DNA from: Paenibacillus sp. OK003
GTDB lineage: Bacteria; Bacillota; Bacilli; Paenibacillales; Paenibacillaceae
Direction: 5' to 3'
Assembly (NCBI RefSeq): GCF_900109515.1
Contig: NZ_FOBD01000009.1
Location: 186,001 to 250,000, forward strand
DNA: 64,000 nt
Within the stretch, counting starts at the first letter, position 1; the number at the start of each line of letters is the position of its first letter. The position numbers and the translations under genes are program-made. Below are positions 33,552 to 40,858 of the stretch, in pieces. Under the pieces are notes generated by a model. The model was not told where the DNA came from. It did not search any database and saw only the letters and a list, made by a program, of their open reading frames with translations.

Positions 33552-34805
33552 TCACTTAAAATTGTCTAAAAAACTGAACGGGTCTTTTGGAGTATCTGTT
33601 TCGGAGGCTGAGGAAGGTGCTTCATCCGACAGCAATGCTTCCAAGTCAACTTGTTCTTTCTTCCCTTGTGACTTAAATCCAGCCAAAGCTACCGCAATCT
33701 TATCTGTCTGCTGGCTACGTTCTTGTGCCTTTCGTTCCAGCTCTGCCAGTTCCTCTGTCAGCTCGGTTACGCTGTTCGGGAAATTAAGTCCAGCAAATAC
33801 GGTATAGATCGTCACCTGACCTGGCTTATCCCCAACATAGGTTGCTACAGGGTTCTCGTCCAGAATCGGTGTACATTCATGAAGGAAGGATTGAATCTGT
33901 TCTACAAAAGAGTGCGTAAACAGTCGCTTTGCTGCTGAACTATCAGCTACTATACTCACTGCGCTGCTGGTGGCCCCTTGCAGATCGTACCCGGTCGAGA
34001 GTTCTCCATGAAGCACACTCTGCTTCAACACATCTATATAGGTCACAGGAGATGCTAAATCAACTGATTGGGCAGATAGTGTGCATCTCCCGATATGCAA
34101 ACAACCTCCTGTCTTGAGCATATTCAACCACTCTGAGGCATCGAAGTGGTAACTACCGTATGGCTTGTAACTGGCGGTCACCGTATTCAGATCATGGAGA
34201 AGCCTAGCCACATGACGGTTGCTGGACCTCATGAAATCCTCCACACTTTGATTCTGATTCAAACCAGTTTGAAATAGCTTTTCATTATCCACCACGACAA
34301 TAGCTCCAAGTCCCTGCATTGCTCGTTTAATGACTTGCAGACGTTGCAACGCATTGTCTAATACCTTCCGACCTTCATTTCGACGTGGCAAGGTAAGCAG
34401 CAAACCAAATCGTCCAGCAAAACCTGTTGTATGCAACAACCGAATCGCTTCAATAATTGCTCCTGTTCCAGTTCCACCGCCGAGGCCACAAGAGATAAAA
34501 ATATAGTCACGATCACTAAAGTAGCTCTGCACCGTCTCCGCAATGTTGACTTTGTGAGTATTAAAAGCCTCTTGTCCGAGCTGAATATCTCGACCTACAC
34601 CCCGCTCATATCCCAACAAAATCATCTTCTTAGTGTTCGGATAATCTGGTAGCTTCAGGAGATCCATCTCATTACTGTTAACGAGTAAAGCCGTGTATGG
34701 ACGTTGTGCATTTTTAGCAGAAAGTTTAATACCAGCACAAGAATGTGCAATGGATGTCCCTCCCATTCCCAATCCCCAGAATCCATACTTCAAACTAATG
34801 TTCAT
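33552..34805 (-). CDS. tubZ: TubZ-like tubulin/FtsZ GTPase for plasmid partition
   Basis: A 417-residue tubulin-superfamily protein. The signature loop GGGTGTG is at 109-115, preceded by YIFISCGLG; GLGMGGTS (11-18) and LLVNSNEMDLL (about 40-50) complete the GTP site. A charged C-terminal tail (about 350-417) ends DPFSFLDNFK. The size and the C-terminal tail fit TubZ rather than FtsZ. TubZ filaments treadmill and carry plasmids bound through TubR and tubC. A small winged-helix gene overlaps its start, exactly as tubR does in type III partition operons. GGAAG precedes the ATG. Confidence 0.85.
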   Translation of the reverse strand: MNISLKYGFWGLGMGGTSIAHSCAGIKLSAKNAQRPYTALLVNSNEMDLLKLPDYPNTKKMILLGYERGVGRDIQLGQEAFNTHKVNIAETVQSYFSDRDYIFISCGLGGGTGTGAIIEAIRLLHTTGFAGRFGLLLTLPRRNEGRKVLDNALQRLQVIKRAMQGLGAIVVVDNEKLFQTGLNQNQSVEDFMRSSNRHVARLLHDLNTVTASYKPYGSYHFDASEWLNMLKTGGCLHIGRCTLSAQSVDLASPVTYIDVLKQSVLHGELSTGYDLQGATSSAVSIVADSSAAKRLFTHSFVEQIQSFLHECTPILDENPVATYVGDKPGQVTIYTVFAGLNFPNSVTELTEELAELERKAQERSQQTDKIAVALAGFKSQGKKEQVDLEALLSDEAPSSASETDTPKDPFSFLDNFK

Positions 34806-35155
34806 TGTTTAACTTCCTTCCCCTTTAAATTTCGTTCATGCCTGTAGTTCAGCACTTCTTGTCCCAGAAGCGACAAAGTATATCGCTTAGATTTCGCTAC
34901 TTCTGCGACATGAACGAGTGCTGCCCCTTCCAACATAGCGGCAGCTTCATCCAGCAAATGCCGTGATCGGATAGGTAGTTCCTCCTCTTCGGGATGAACC
35001 TTTTTGTACAGCTCATTGGTGACGTCACGCAATTGCTCTTTCTGGACGGGGCGATCTGCCATTTTTAGAGCCGCAAGCATCCACATCATATTTTCATTGG
35101 CAATGGTTGCTTTTAATAATTCTTCTAAAATAGCTTCTCTCGTCATTAAGGCCAT
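34802..35155 (-). CDS. tubR: TubR-like winged-helix partition adaptor
   Basis: A 117-residue protein with a predicted winged helix (EAILEELLKATIANENMMWM, then EEAAAMLEGAALVHVAEVAK-like helices and the wing KRYTLSLLGQEV). It overlaps tubZ by four bases (ATGA) and precedes it. TubR proteins are small winged-helix dimers that bind the tubC centromere repeats and link it to TubZ, and also repress the operon. The assignment rests on size, fold pattern and gene order. I cannot see an iteron array upstream. GGGAGGG precedes the ATG. Confidence 0.7.
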   Translation of the reverse strand: MALMTREAILEELLKATIANENMMWMLAALKMADRPVQKEQLRDVTNELYKKVHPEEEELPIRSRHLLDEAAAMLEGAALVHVAEVAKSKRYTLSLLGQEVLNYRHERNLKGKEVKQ

Positions 35156-35190
35156 TAATCTTCCCTCCCCTCACTTTATGTAAAAAGAAA

Positions 35191-35218
35191 AAGGCTCCCG
35201 CCATTTGACGAGAGCCTT
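35191..35218 (-). terminator. Intrinsic terminator upstream of tubR
   Basis: AAGGCTC pairs with GAGCCTT, followed by TTTCTTTTTA on the minus strand. It would end transcripts from the mini-CRISPR array or prepilin peptidase gene about 25 bases before the tubR ribosome site. Confidence 0.75.
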
Positions 35219-35282
35219 ATCATTCAAGCTATTTGTTCATATAAAAATCCCTTTTTTGCTTCCGAATCGTAGTATATCAGTC

Positions 35283-35385
35283 ATTTCAATCCACGCACTC
35301 CATACAGAGTGCGACTTGCCATTATGGTGATTTGGTACAACATTCCTGTACTATTTCAATCCACGCACTCCTTACGGGATGCGAC
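35283..35385 (-). CRISPR. Two-repeat orphan type I-C-like CRISPR mini-array
   Basis: Two 33-base repeats, 35283-35315 and 35353-35385, flank one 37-base spacer (35316-35352). On the minus strand the intact repeat begins GTCGCACTC and ends GAGTGCGTGGATTGAAAT, the classic type I-C form, with a CGCACTC/GAGTGCG hairpin. The other repeat differs at about four positions in the stem-loop half but keeps the full GTGGATTGAAAT end. No cas genes are in the window. Such an array could be transcribed and served by a host type I-C system. The 33-base repeat size and spacer length support a real array rather than iterons. No second spacer and third repeat follow. Confidence 0.8.
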
Positions 35386-35543
35386 AGTAAAAAATGACGT
35401 AATAAACATAAAAAACGGAAAATCACTTACGCAAATTCGTTTCTACTATTATACCTTTACTAGAATATCATGTAAACTCATTGCCAAAAGGTCACAATAA
35501 CGAGTATTTCGACAATTTTCGAGGTGCGAATCTCCTAGGGTTT

Positions 35544-35996
35544 TTATGTGAGCTTCAGGTTCGCACCAAGAAATTGAGTAAAAAACATTATAAAAATGGC
35601 TAGAAAAAAGGGCGACAACGGCATTAATCTCTTTCGATCTTTCCATATCAGCAATACAGTAACAGCGTATAGACCTGCTAATCCTAACAATAAACAAAGG
35701 AACAATAAGGACTCTCTCCAACCCAAAGCTGCCCCGATAACAGCCAACAACTTGATATCCCCACCACCAAAGGAACCAGGTCGAATTAATGCACAAACAT
35801 ACAATATGCCGGCTCCTGCAATCATACCCAGCAAGTAGTTATAATACGGTTGAGTAGCATACCCTATCCGCAACACAAGGAAATAGCACAATCCGATAAA
35901 AACCAATTTATCAGGAATAACCCGGCTTTTTAAATCAGTATACGTCGCCCATATCAAAATCACGAATAACGGTAAATCAATCCACAACAGTTCCAC
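35544..35996 (-). CDS. tadV: A24-family prepilin peptidase (TadV/CpaA type)
   Basis: A 150-residue multi-pass membrane aspartic peptidase. Catalytic aspartates are Asp21 in TYTDLKSRVIPD and Asp80 in GSFGGGDIKLL. The length matches the short TadV/CpaA form that lacks the methylase domain. It would cleave the Flp pilin and pseudopilins encoded at 46-47.5 kb. It is transcribed toward the CRISPR array and tubR. It starts at GTG after AGGAGAG. Confidence 0.92.
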   Translation of the reverse strand: MELLWIDLPLFVILIWATYTDLKSRVIPDKLVFIGLCYFLVLRIGYATQPYYNYLLGMIAGAGILYVCALIRPGSFGGGDIKLLAVIGAALGWRESLLFLCLLLGLAGLYAVTVLLIWKDRKRLMPLSPFFLAIFIMFFTQFLGANLKLT

Positions 35997-36050
35997 TGGT
36001 TCTCTCCTTCCTCTTCTTTTAAAATGTGTTTCTACTTTATCTATAAAAAA

Positions 36051-36072
36051 AGCAGCCTCCTAAGAGACTGCT
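36051..36072 (-). terminator. Intrinsic terminator upstream of the prepilin peptidase gene
   Basis: AGCAG-x-CTC pairs with GAG-x-CTGCT around a four-base loop, followed by TTTTTTATAG on the minus strand. It is about 40 bases before the peptidase ribosome site. Confidence 0.8.
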
Positions 36073-36084
36073 CATAAATGATTA

Positions 36085-36093
36085 TGATATAAT
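36085..36093 (+). promoter_or_regulatory. Extended -10 promoter of the small toxin gene
   Basis: TGATATAAT on the plus strand is a consensus extended -10. The -35 region is poor, as allowed for extended -10 promoters. The transcript would start near 36100, giving a 55-base leader before the toxin start. Confidence 0.6.
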
Positions 36094-36155
36094 TGGAAAT
36101 GCAACAGAATGGCATAAGGGCGGTCGGCTAGTCTCCCTGAAGGGAGGTGATGCCT

Positions 36156-36272
36156 GTGGAGATGAAAGATGTTTTGACGTTGATGATTAGTTTTGCGGGG
36201 TTTACAGTAACCCTGATTGGACTGATCGTAACCATCGTCATTGCATTGAATAATCAAAACAAAAAGAAATAG
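36156..36272 (+). CDS. Type I toxin, putative holin-like toxin family (38 aa)
   Basis: The only plus-strand gene supported here. From GTG, eight bases after GGAGG, it encodes a short hydrophobic peptide with one membrane helix (LMISFAGFTVTLIGLIVTIV) and a basic tail (NNQNKKK). This is the pattern of TxpA/BsrG-like and holin-like type I toxins, which depolarise or damage the membrane. An in-frame ATG two codons upstream is too close to the ribosome site. A convergent antisense RNA with its own promoter overlaps the 3' part of the mRNA, giving a complete module. It likely acts in plasmid addiction. Confidence 0.8.
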   Translation: MEMKDVLTLMISFAGFTVTLIGLIVTIVIALNNQNKKK

Positions 36273-36377
36273 ACCGCCCCTGGTAAGGTAAGTCTATTTC
36301 AATTACCTAATTACAGCCACCGCCCTTAGAAGCGGCTGTTGCAAGGGACGGGTGCAACCGTCCCTATACATATACTT
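36256..36377 (-). ncRNA. Antisense RNA antitoxin for the type I toxin
   Basis: The minus-strand RNA would start near 36377, after the promoter at 36384-36412. It would end at the hairpin AAATAGAC (36267-36274) with GTCTATTT (36292-36299), followed on the minus strand by CTTTTTGTTTTG, a good intrinsic terminator inside the toxin's last codons. It is therefore complementary to the toxin mRNA's 3' region, as in txpA/RatA-type pairs. It includes two further hairpins, CAGCC/GGCTG and GGGACGG/CCGTCCC. Confidence 0.7.
36345..36364 (+). terminator. Hairpin likely ending the toxin mRNA
   Basis: GGGACGG pairs perfectly with CCGTCCC around six bases. The plus-strand tail (TATACATATACTTATTCTT) is only moderately T-rich. 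Confidence 0.5.
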
Positions 36378-36383
36378 ATTCTT

Positions 36384-36412
36384 ATTATACAAACGAAAAT
36401 TCATACATGCAA
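36384..36412 (-). promoter_or_regulatory. Promoter of the antisense antitoxin RNA
   Basis: The -35 is TTGCAT (36407-36412) and the -10 is TATAAT (36384-36389), with a 17-base spacer on the minus strand. It is near consensus, fitting an antitoxin RNA that must be in excess. Confidence 0.75.
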
Positions 36413-36437
36413 TGTTTAAACCTATAAAAGCCAGGCA

Positions 36438-38837
36438 TTAATACCATTCTGATGTATCCCTTTTTGTTTGCCAATCATTGTACATACTACCGTATATGGT
36501 GAACTTCTTCGTAAAACACGATGAAAGATCATGCTGCCCCGCATGCATTGCAACGATTTTAAATGTGTATTCTCCATCAGGAGCTTTCACATCTGTATAG
36601 AATTTACGCTCATAGATATCAAGGAACTTCGATTTAAAACGCTCCCTCGGCAGTTCCCACGTTGCTGTCTTATCATTTCCACTGGTTTTCACCAGACCGA
36701 TGCTGGTCACATACTTCCCTCGGCTATCCCAAATATATGCTCTCACTTCTGTTGGGCCCTTGAGTTCTCCACCAATCGGCTTTGCGGTTCCTTCCAAACC
36801 TTTAGGCACTTTCGTTTCCCAGTCTGTGGTATAAGTTGTCTGAACTTTGATTTCAACACCATAGCCGGCACGAGTAACCTCATTAGGATTCAGCTTCTTC
36901 TCCTTTGCCCAAGGGATGATCTCCCAGCTTCCACGACTCTCCCGATCTTCATCCTTCGGATTTTTAGGGTCTGTAGCAATTCCTTGCTTCGTATCCAATT
37001 CTGCCTTAACAGTCAACTTCTCGTTATACGTTACCTTCCGATTTTCCCAAATTGGATCGCTGTAATCGACATAACTTTCGCTACTTGTTCTTGTATTTCC
37101 CTTTGAGTCCGTCCAGCTCACTGTTCGTGTCTTGGTTGGATATCCCGTAATAAGCGGATACGTTACGTCCCAGCTTGCTGTAGGTTTGGTTGTATCACAA
37201 TAGGCATCGCCACCATTCTTACTCACTGAACAGCCTGTCATTGCAACATTGTTTGTACGGTCTTTATCAGGCTTCTCCTTATCGGGATCAACCACCACAG
37301 TCAAACTGTGTATTCCAACATCTCCTGTCCATTTAAAACCACCTACAGTAATCGGTGTATTGGCTGGCATGGTCTTGCGTGTCTCATAGATCGTCTTATG
37401 GCCATCTTCAATGAAACGAATCAGCACATTGGAAACGTCCGTACCTCCGACATTTTTCACCTTAGCCGTTACGATGGAAGATTGTCCCAACGTTAGTGCT
37501 GATGGGCTGGCGGTAATAGATTGGGCAATGAGGTCATTTTCTGCTCCCTTTCGCTCGATGAGCCATTCTCCATGAATACCGTTGTTATCATACGCTTTGG
37601 AAGGCGCTTCTAAAGCGCGATCCTGATGATTGGGATTGTTAATCGTTGCATCCACTTTAATATAATACTTGCCCGGTGCGTCACTGATTTCTATTTTACC
37701 AAGCAAATAGCTCAGTTCTTGTCCATCTTTAAGGCTTTTCGGTATGCTTTGGTTCATGGATGGCAACGAAAATTCAGCAGTTGCAGCTCCTCCTATCTTC
37801 ACCTTGGCTGTCATAGGCATTCCGCGCTCACTGGTATAATCCGAAGGAATAATCTCCTCCCCATCATACCGATACTTGACCCAAAGCTGACCTCCATCGG
37901 TGAGTGTCAATTTGGTAGGCACGTAGTCCATGTTCTGATCTTCTTTCGGTAAGCTCACCGACTTGATTGCTGTTCGTCCATACCCGTCTTCCAGAATGAT
38001 ATCGACTTCTGTACCCAGCACTTTAACAATGTCCTTTGCGTTGGCTTTAATCGTATCAGTATAGCTTGGATCACTGGCCCGAAGTAGTTTCCCATCCGTG
38101 AGACTTACCACTTTACTCATTTCGGGAAAGTCACCTTTTTTCACAGCGACCAGCCGGACATTACGCTCCGTGTATCCATAGGCTGACAGATTCATGACGA
38201 GTTGTTTCCCTTGTGTTACTGTAAGTTCCGGCCATGCGGAAACATCGAAATATGCACGGTAAGTATTATCATTGACCTTCTCGGTTTTGTCGAATTTGAT
38301 CCCCATACGTTGCACGATTCCGGCAGTACGGAGGAATTGATATCTTTCTTGGATTTTATAATAATAATCATGTCCCTCAACAAATATAGAATCATTTGCA
38401 TTAGTAGCAAATTTGGATTTAAAGTATTCGCGCTGCTTGGACGAGATTGGTTGACCAGACCAAACAGCATCAAAAAATCCCTCAAGTGCTGACTCACTTT
38501 TGTAGATCAAGCCAAAGCCATTTTCCTTTGAAAAATTTTTATCTTCAGGAGTTCTTTTCACGTTAAACACGTCATAGTTCGAAACGATCCTCGTCTTTCC
38601 ATCCGAGAAATTAAACATCCCTGTCCATTGATATAATTGCCATGGGTTATTAATCACTCGTTTGTCCAGAGCAGGAATATGGCCTGAAAAACCGTTTATT
38701 TCCTCCTTCCCGTAATCCCATTTCACATGCTCATGCAGCATTGGAATAGCCGCCGCTGAAACCGATAAAGCCGACAACATCAGCGTAAAGCTAGCAGCGA
38801 ACATTAATAACCCTTTCCGAATGACCCTTTTCCTCAC
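36438..38837 (-). CDS. Large secreted protein with CARDB-like adhesion domain (799 aa)
   Basis: The signal peptide is at 1-29 (LMFAASFTLMLSALSVSAAA). The long extracellular region is beta-rich. Around 435-540 it has a CARDB-type domain (ITASPSALTLGQSSIVTAKV, then VVVDPDKEKPDKDRTNNV), an all-beta adhesion module. No sortase motif, SLH domain or C-terminal membrane segment is present, so it is either released or held by partners. It lies among Tad pilus and surface genes, so a pilus-associated or mating-pair adhesin role is plausible. The rest of the protein matches nothing I know. Confidence 0.65.
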   Translation of the reverse strand: MRKRVIRKGLLMFAASFTLMLSALSVSAAAIPMLHEHVKWDYGKEEINGFSGHIPALDKRVINNPWQLYQWTGMFNFSDGKTRIVSNYDVFNVKRTPEDKNFSKENGFGLIYKSESALEGFFDAVWSGQPISSKQREYFKSKFATNANDSIFVEGHDYYYKIQERYQFLRTAGIVQRMGIKFDKTEKVNDNTYRAYFDVSAWPELTVTQGKQLVMNLSAYGYTERNVRLVAVKKGDFPEMSKVVSLTDGKLLRASDPSYTDTIKANAKDIVKVLGTEVDIILEDGYGRTAIKSVSLPKEDQNMDYVPTKLTLTDGGQLWVKYRYDGEEIIPSDYTSERGMPMTAKVKIGGAATAEFSLPSMNQSIPKSLKDGQELSYLLGKIEISDAPGKYYIKVDATINNPNHQDRALEAPSKAYDNNGIHGEWLIERKGAENDLIAQSITASPSALTLGQSSIVTAKVKNVGGTDVSNVLIRFIEDGHKTIYETRKTMPANTPITVGGFKWTGDVGIHSLTVVVDPDKEKPDKDRTNNVAMTGCSVSKNGGDAYCDTTKPTASWDVTYPLITGYPTKTRTVSWTDSKGNTRTSSESYVDYSDPIWENRKVTYNEKLTVKAELDTKQGIATDPKNPKDEDRESRGSWEIIPWAKEKKLNPNEVTRAGYGVEIKVQTTYTTDWETKVPKGLEGTAKPIGGELKGPTEVRAYIWDSRGKYVTSIGLVKTSGNDKTATWELPRERFKSKFLDIYERKFYTDVKAPDGEYTFKIVAMHAGQHDLSSCFTKKFTIYGSMYNDWQTKRDTSEWY

Positions 38838-38888
38838 AAATCTAATCTCCTCTCTTTTATGTTGTATTCCTACTCTTTAAGACAAAAA

Positions 38889-38913
38889 AACCTGTCCTTA
38901 AAAAAGGACAGGT
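38889..38913 (-). terminator. Intrinsic terminator
   Basis: AACCTGTCCTT pairs perfectly with AAGGACAGGTT, followed by TTTTTTGTC on the minus strand. It lies between the copper-amine-oxidase-N protein gene and the 799-codon gene, about 40 bases before the latter's start. Confidence 0.88.
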
Positions 38914-38927
38914 TCAAACTAATCTGA

Positions 38928-39818
38928 TTATTTTAATTTCTTTGCTTGTTGAATGACTTCAGATAGCGGAGAAGCTTTTGAGTTGTAAATAACAACAACA
39001 CCGTCTTCTACAGTACCGAAAAGATTTGTTATATCATCAACATAGTTCGCATCCAGAAAAATATGATATCCTTCCCATTGATCACCTTTTGTTTCAGGCT
39101 TTGAAATGGATAAGAAGCCAGCTCCTTTTCCGATATCAAAAGTGTATTTTTTTCCAGGAGTAAGCTTCACCGAAGATCCATCAGCAGAATACTTACTAGC
39201 ACCTTCTGCATTTTTAGGCAAAGTAAACGTCAACTTGCCGTTCTTCACTTGCATATTGTTTACAAAAAGCGTTTTGCCCAATTCTTGCTCTCGTGGCCAC
39301 TCGAATCCTTCCTTGTACATCCCCGTGCTTGGAGTCTCTGGCTTTTTCTCTGGCTCTGTAACTCCAGATCCCGTGCTAATACTCACCAGCTTCTGAGCCT
39401 GATTCCATTTTACCTGTGCTCCTAACGCCTCGGATACAAACCGCAATGGAACGTATACACGTTCTTCCTGTAAGCGAGCTGGTACATCCAACGTAATGAT
39501 TTGTTCACCAACCAGCACCTTCGCGCTGTTTACTGTCATATAGATCACCTTGTCACTCAGCTTAATCGTCACAACCCGATTAACCTTGTTACCTGAAGAT
39601 TCTTTGCCATAAGATACATTCGCACCAAGAGACTCACTCACAAATCGTACTGGAATCATGACTCTGCTGCTCTCAAAATAAGGTTGAGCATCAGGGAAAT
39701 TAACCCGTTTACTATCGACCTTTACGCTCACATTTTGTTGAGCTGCCGATGCAGAGACAGCAGTTCCAAATAACATCATTACTGACAAAACCGCAATAGA
39801 CACTTTCTTTTTCCACAT
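38928..39818 (-). CDS. Secreted protein with copper amine oxidase N-like domain
   Basis: A 296-residue protein with a signal peptide (MWKKKVSIAVLSVMMLFGTA). The domain, in two repeats (VMIPVRFVSESLGANVSYGK and VYVPLRFVSEALGAQVKWNQ, about 35-135), is common in Paenibacillus and Clostridia surface proteins and does not bind copper by itself; it is a cell-wall or stalk-type module. The C-terminal part (about 150-296) is unique. The start at 39818 has GAGGTG upstream; a longer in-frame start is rejected. It sits in the SOS-type promoter transcript together with the 60-residue protein upstream. Confidence 0.8.
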   Translation of the reverse strand: MWKKKVSIAVLSVMMLFGTAVSASAAQQNVSVKVDSKRVNFPDAQPYFESSRVMIPVRFVSESLGANVSYGKESSGNKVNRVVTIKLSDKVIYMTVNSAKVLVGEQIITLDVPARLQEERVYVPLRFVSEALGAQVKWNQAQKLVSISTGSGVTEPEKKPETPSTGMYKEGFEWPREQELGKTLFVNNMQVKNGKLTFTLPKNAEGASKYSADGSSVKLTPGKKYTFDIGKGAGFLSISKPETKGDQWEGYHIFLDANYVDDITNLFGTVEDGVVVIYNSKASPLSEVIQQAKKLK

Positions 39819-39876
39819 GTTCTTCACCTCATCAATGTATTTTGTGTTAAAGGAATTCTTGGCACTGTTCAATACA

Positions 39877-40059
39877 TTACACAAATAGAATTGTAACTAT
39901 TAAAAGAGAAACCAAACACATACCGAAGAATATCCTCATCATCCAGTCAGGTTGGTTATCCATTTTGTAAAGTTCGTATTGAACTTTCAATCTGTCACGT
40001 TCACTAATATTAAGTGTTTCAAGTTGTTCTATTTTAGATTTACGTTTCGATATATTCAT
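39877..40059 (-). CDS. Small membrane protein (60 aa)
   Basis: A charged N-terminal helix (SKIEQLETLNISERDRLKVQ) is followed by one C-terminal membrane segment (about 41-60). The ATG at 40059 has AAAGAAG upstream. It is the first gene after the LexA-type promoter at 40227-40267, with a terminator between promoter and gene. A tail-anchored topology is likely. The function is unknown. Confidence 0.6.
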   Translation of the reverse strand: MNISKRKSKIEQLETLNISERDRLKVQYELYKMDNQPDWMMRIFFGMCLVSLLIVTILFV

Positions 40060-40153
40060 ACTCAATTCTTCTTTCGACTAAAATTTTTTTTTTTACAACT
40101 ACTCTTTGTATCCAGAACAAATAAAGCAAATTAAAAATATCCCTATAAACTAA

Positions 40154-40179
40154 AAATAGCCCCTGTTAAGGGGTTATTT
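40154..40179 (-). terminator. Intrinsic terminator after the second SOS-type promoter
   Basis: AAATAGCCCC pairs with GGGGTTATTT around a short loop, with a T-rich tail on the minus strand. It is about 45 bases downstream of the expected transcription start, so it could act as an attenuator for the 60-codon gene. Confidence 0.75.
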
Positions 40180-40226
40180 AACTATAGTATATGAGATTGG
40201 TTGAATTCATTTTTTTGGCTAACTCC

Positions 40227-40267
40227 ATTATACTTCCAAAATCAAGAAGATTCAAGAACTTTTGTTC
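40227..40267 (-). promoter_or_regulatory. SOS-type promoter with LexA box (surface-protein block)
   Basis: On the minus strand CGAACAAAAGTTC (GAAC-N4-GTTC at 40256-40267) directly abuts the -35 TTGAAT (40250-40255). A 17-base spacer leads to the -10 TATAAT (40227-40232). The box agrees with the Bacillus-type LexA consensus CGAAC-N4-GTTCG except the last base. The same architecture occurs at 63048-63088. Confidence 0.7.
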
Positions 40268-40282
40268 GTTTTTTTACAATAT

Positions 40283-40777
40283 TTATTCCTCATCTTCAAT
40301 CTTTTCGATACTTCTGAATGAACGTAAACGTGAAAATGAAAAACTGGCTACCTTCACTCCATATTTTATACTAAGAAAGAGGTCTTTCCAGATCCCGTGA
40401 TGCCGTGATTCATAAATTTGTGCCAACATGCTGATTAGTACAAACAACAGAATTACTGTTAGCCACAAAAACTCATAAAGACAAAGAATTGATATCAGCA
40501 CAAATGGAGCCAGAAAAGTAAATCTCAAAGTTAGGAATATTTTTCTTATTAGCGGTATCGGTTCTATTTGAAGCGCAAATAAGAGAATTGCATAGGTACC
40601 AAAAGCAATACATGCGATAGAGGAATATAATACTGTGACACGACTCCAAAATTCGTTTGGTGCTTCAATATAGAATTCTTTGAAAAAAGGAATTGCCAAT
40701 CCAATCCCTATAGACAAAAGTAAGCACATTACAAAGTAATTGACCCGTCTCCAGTGCCTAACCGTAACATCTGACAT
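40283..40777 (-). CDS. Multi-pass membrane protein (164 aa)
   Basis: About four membrane segments (VMCLLLSIGIGLAIPFF first) and a basic C-terminal tail. The start at 40777 is preceded by GGGAGG; longer in-frame starts overlap the terminator-like hairpin at 40815-40837. It lies between the SLH/FN3 giant and the 60-residue membrane protein. I recognise no family. Confidence 0.65.
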   Translation of the reverse strand: MSDVTVRHWRRVNYFVMCLLLSIGIGLAIPFFKEFYIEAPNEFWSRVTVLYSSIACIAFGTYAILLFALQIEPIPLIRKIFLTLRFTFLAPFVLISILCLYEFLWLTVILLFVLISMLAQIYESRHHGIWKDLFLSIKYGVKVASFSFSRLRSFRSIEKIEDEE

Positions 40778-40814
40778 ACCTTTTTCCTCCCAACATTTTT
40801 TCTTCAATATGGAA

Positions 40815-40837
40815 AGCCGTCCCTCAACAGGACGGCT
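40815..40837 (-). terminator. Hairpin after the SLH/FN3 protein gene
   Basis: AGCCGTCC pairs with GGACGGCT around seven bases. Only TTTCC follows on the minus strand, so termination is doubtful. Its position directly after the 40859 stop is right for a terminator. Confidence 0.45.
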
Positions 40838-40858
40838 CCGGTTCCTCAAAAGAAATGA

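Noticed and set aside
35283..35385. The 33-base repeats considered as tubC iterons
   Set aside because: Only two copies 70 bases apart, with the exact GTGGATTGAAAT end and hairpin of type I-C CRISPR repeats and a spacer of normal length.
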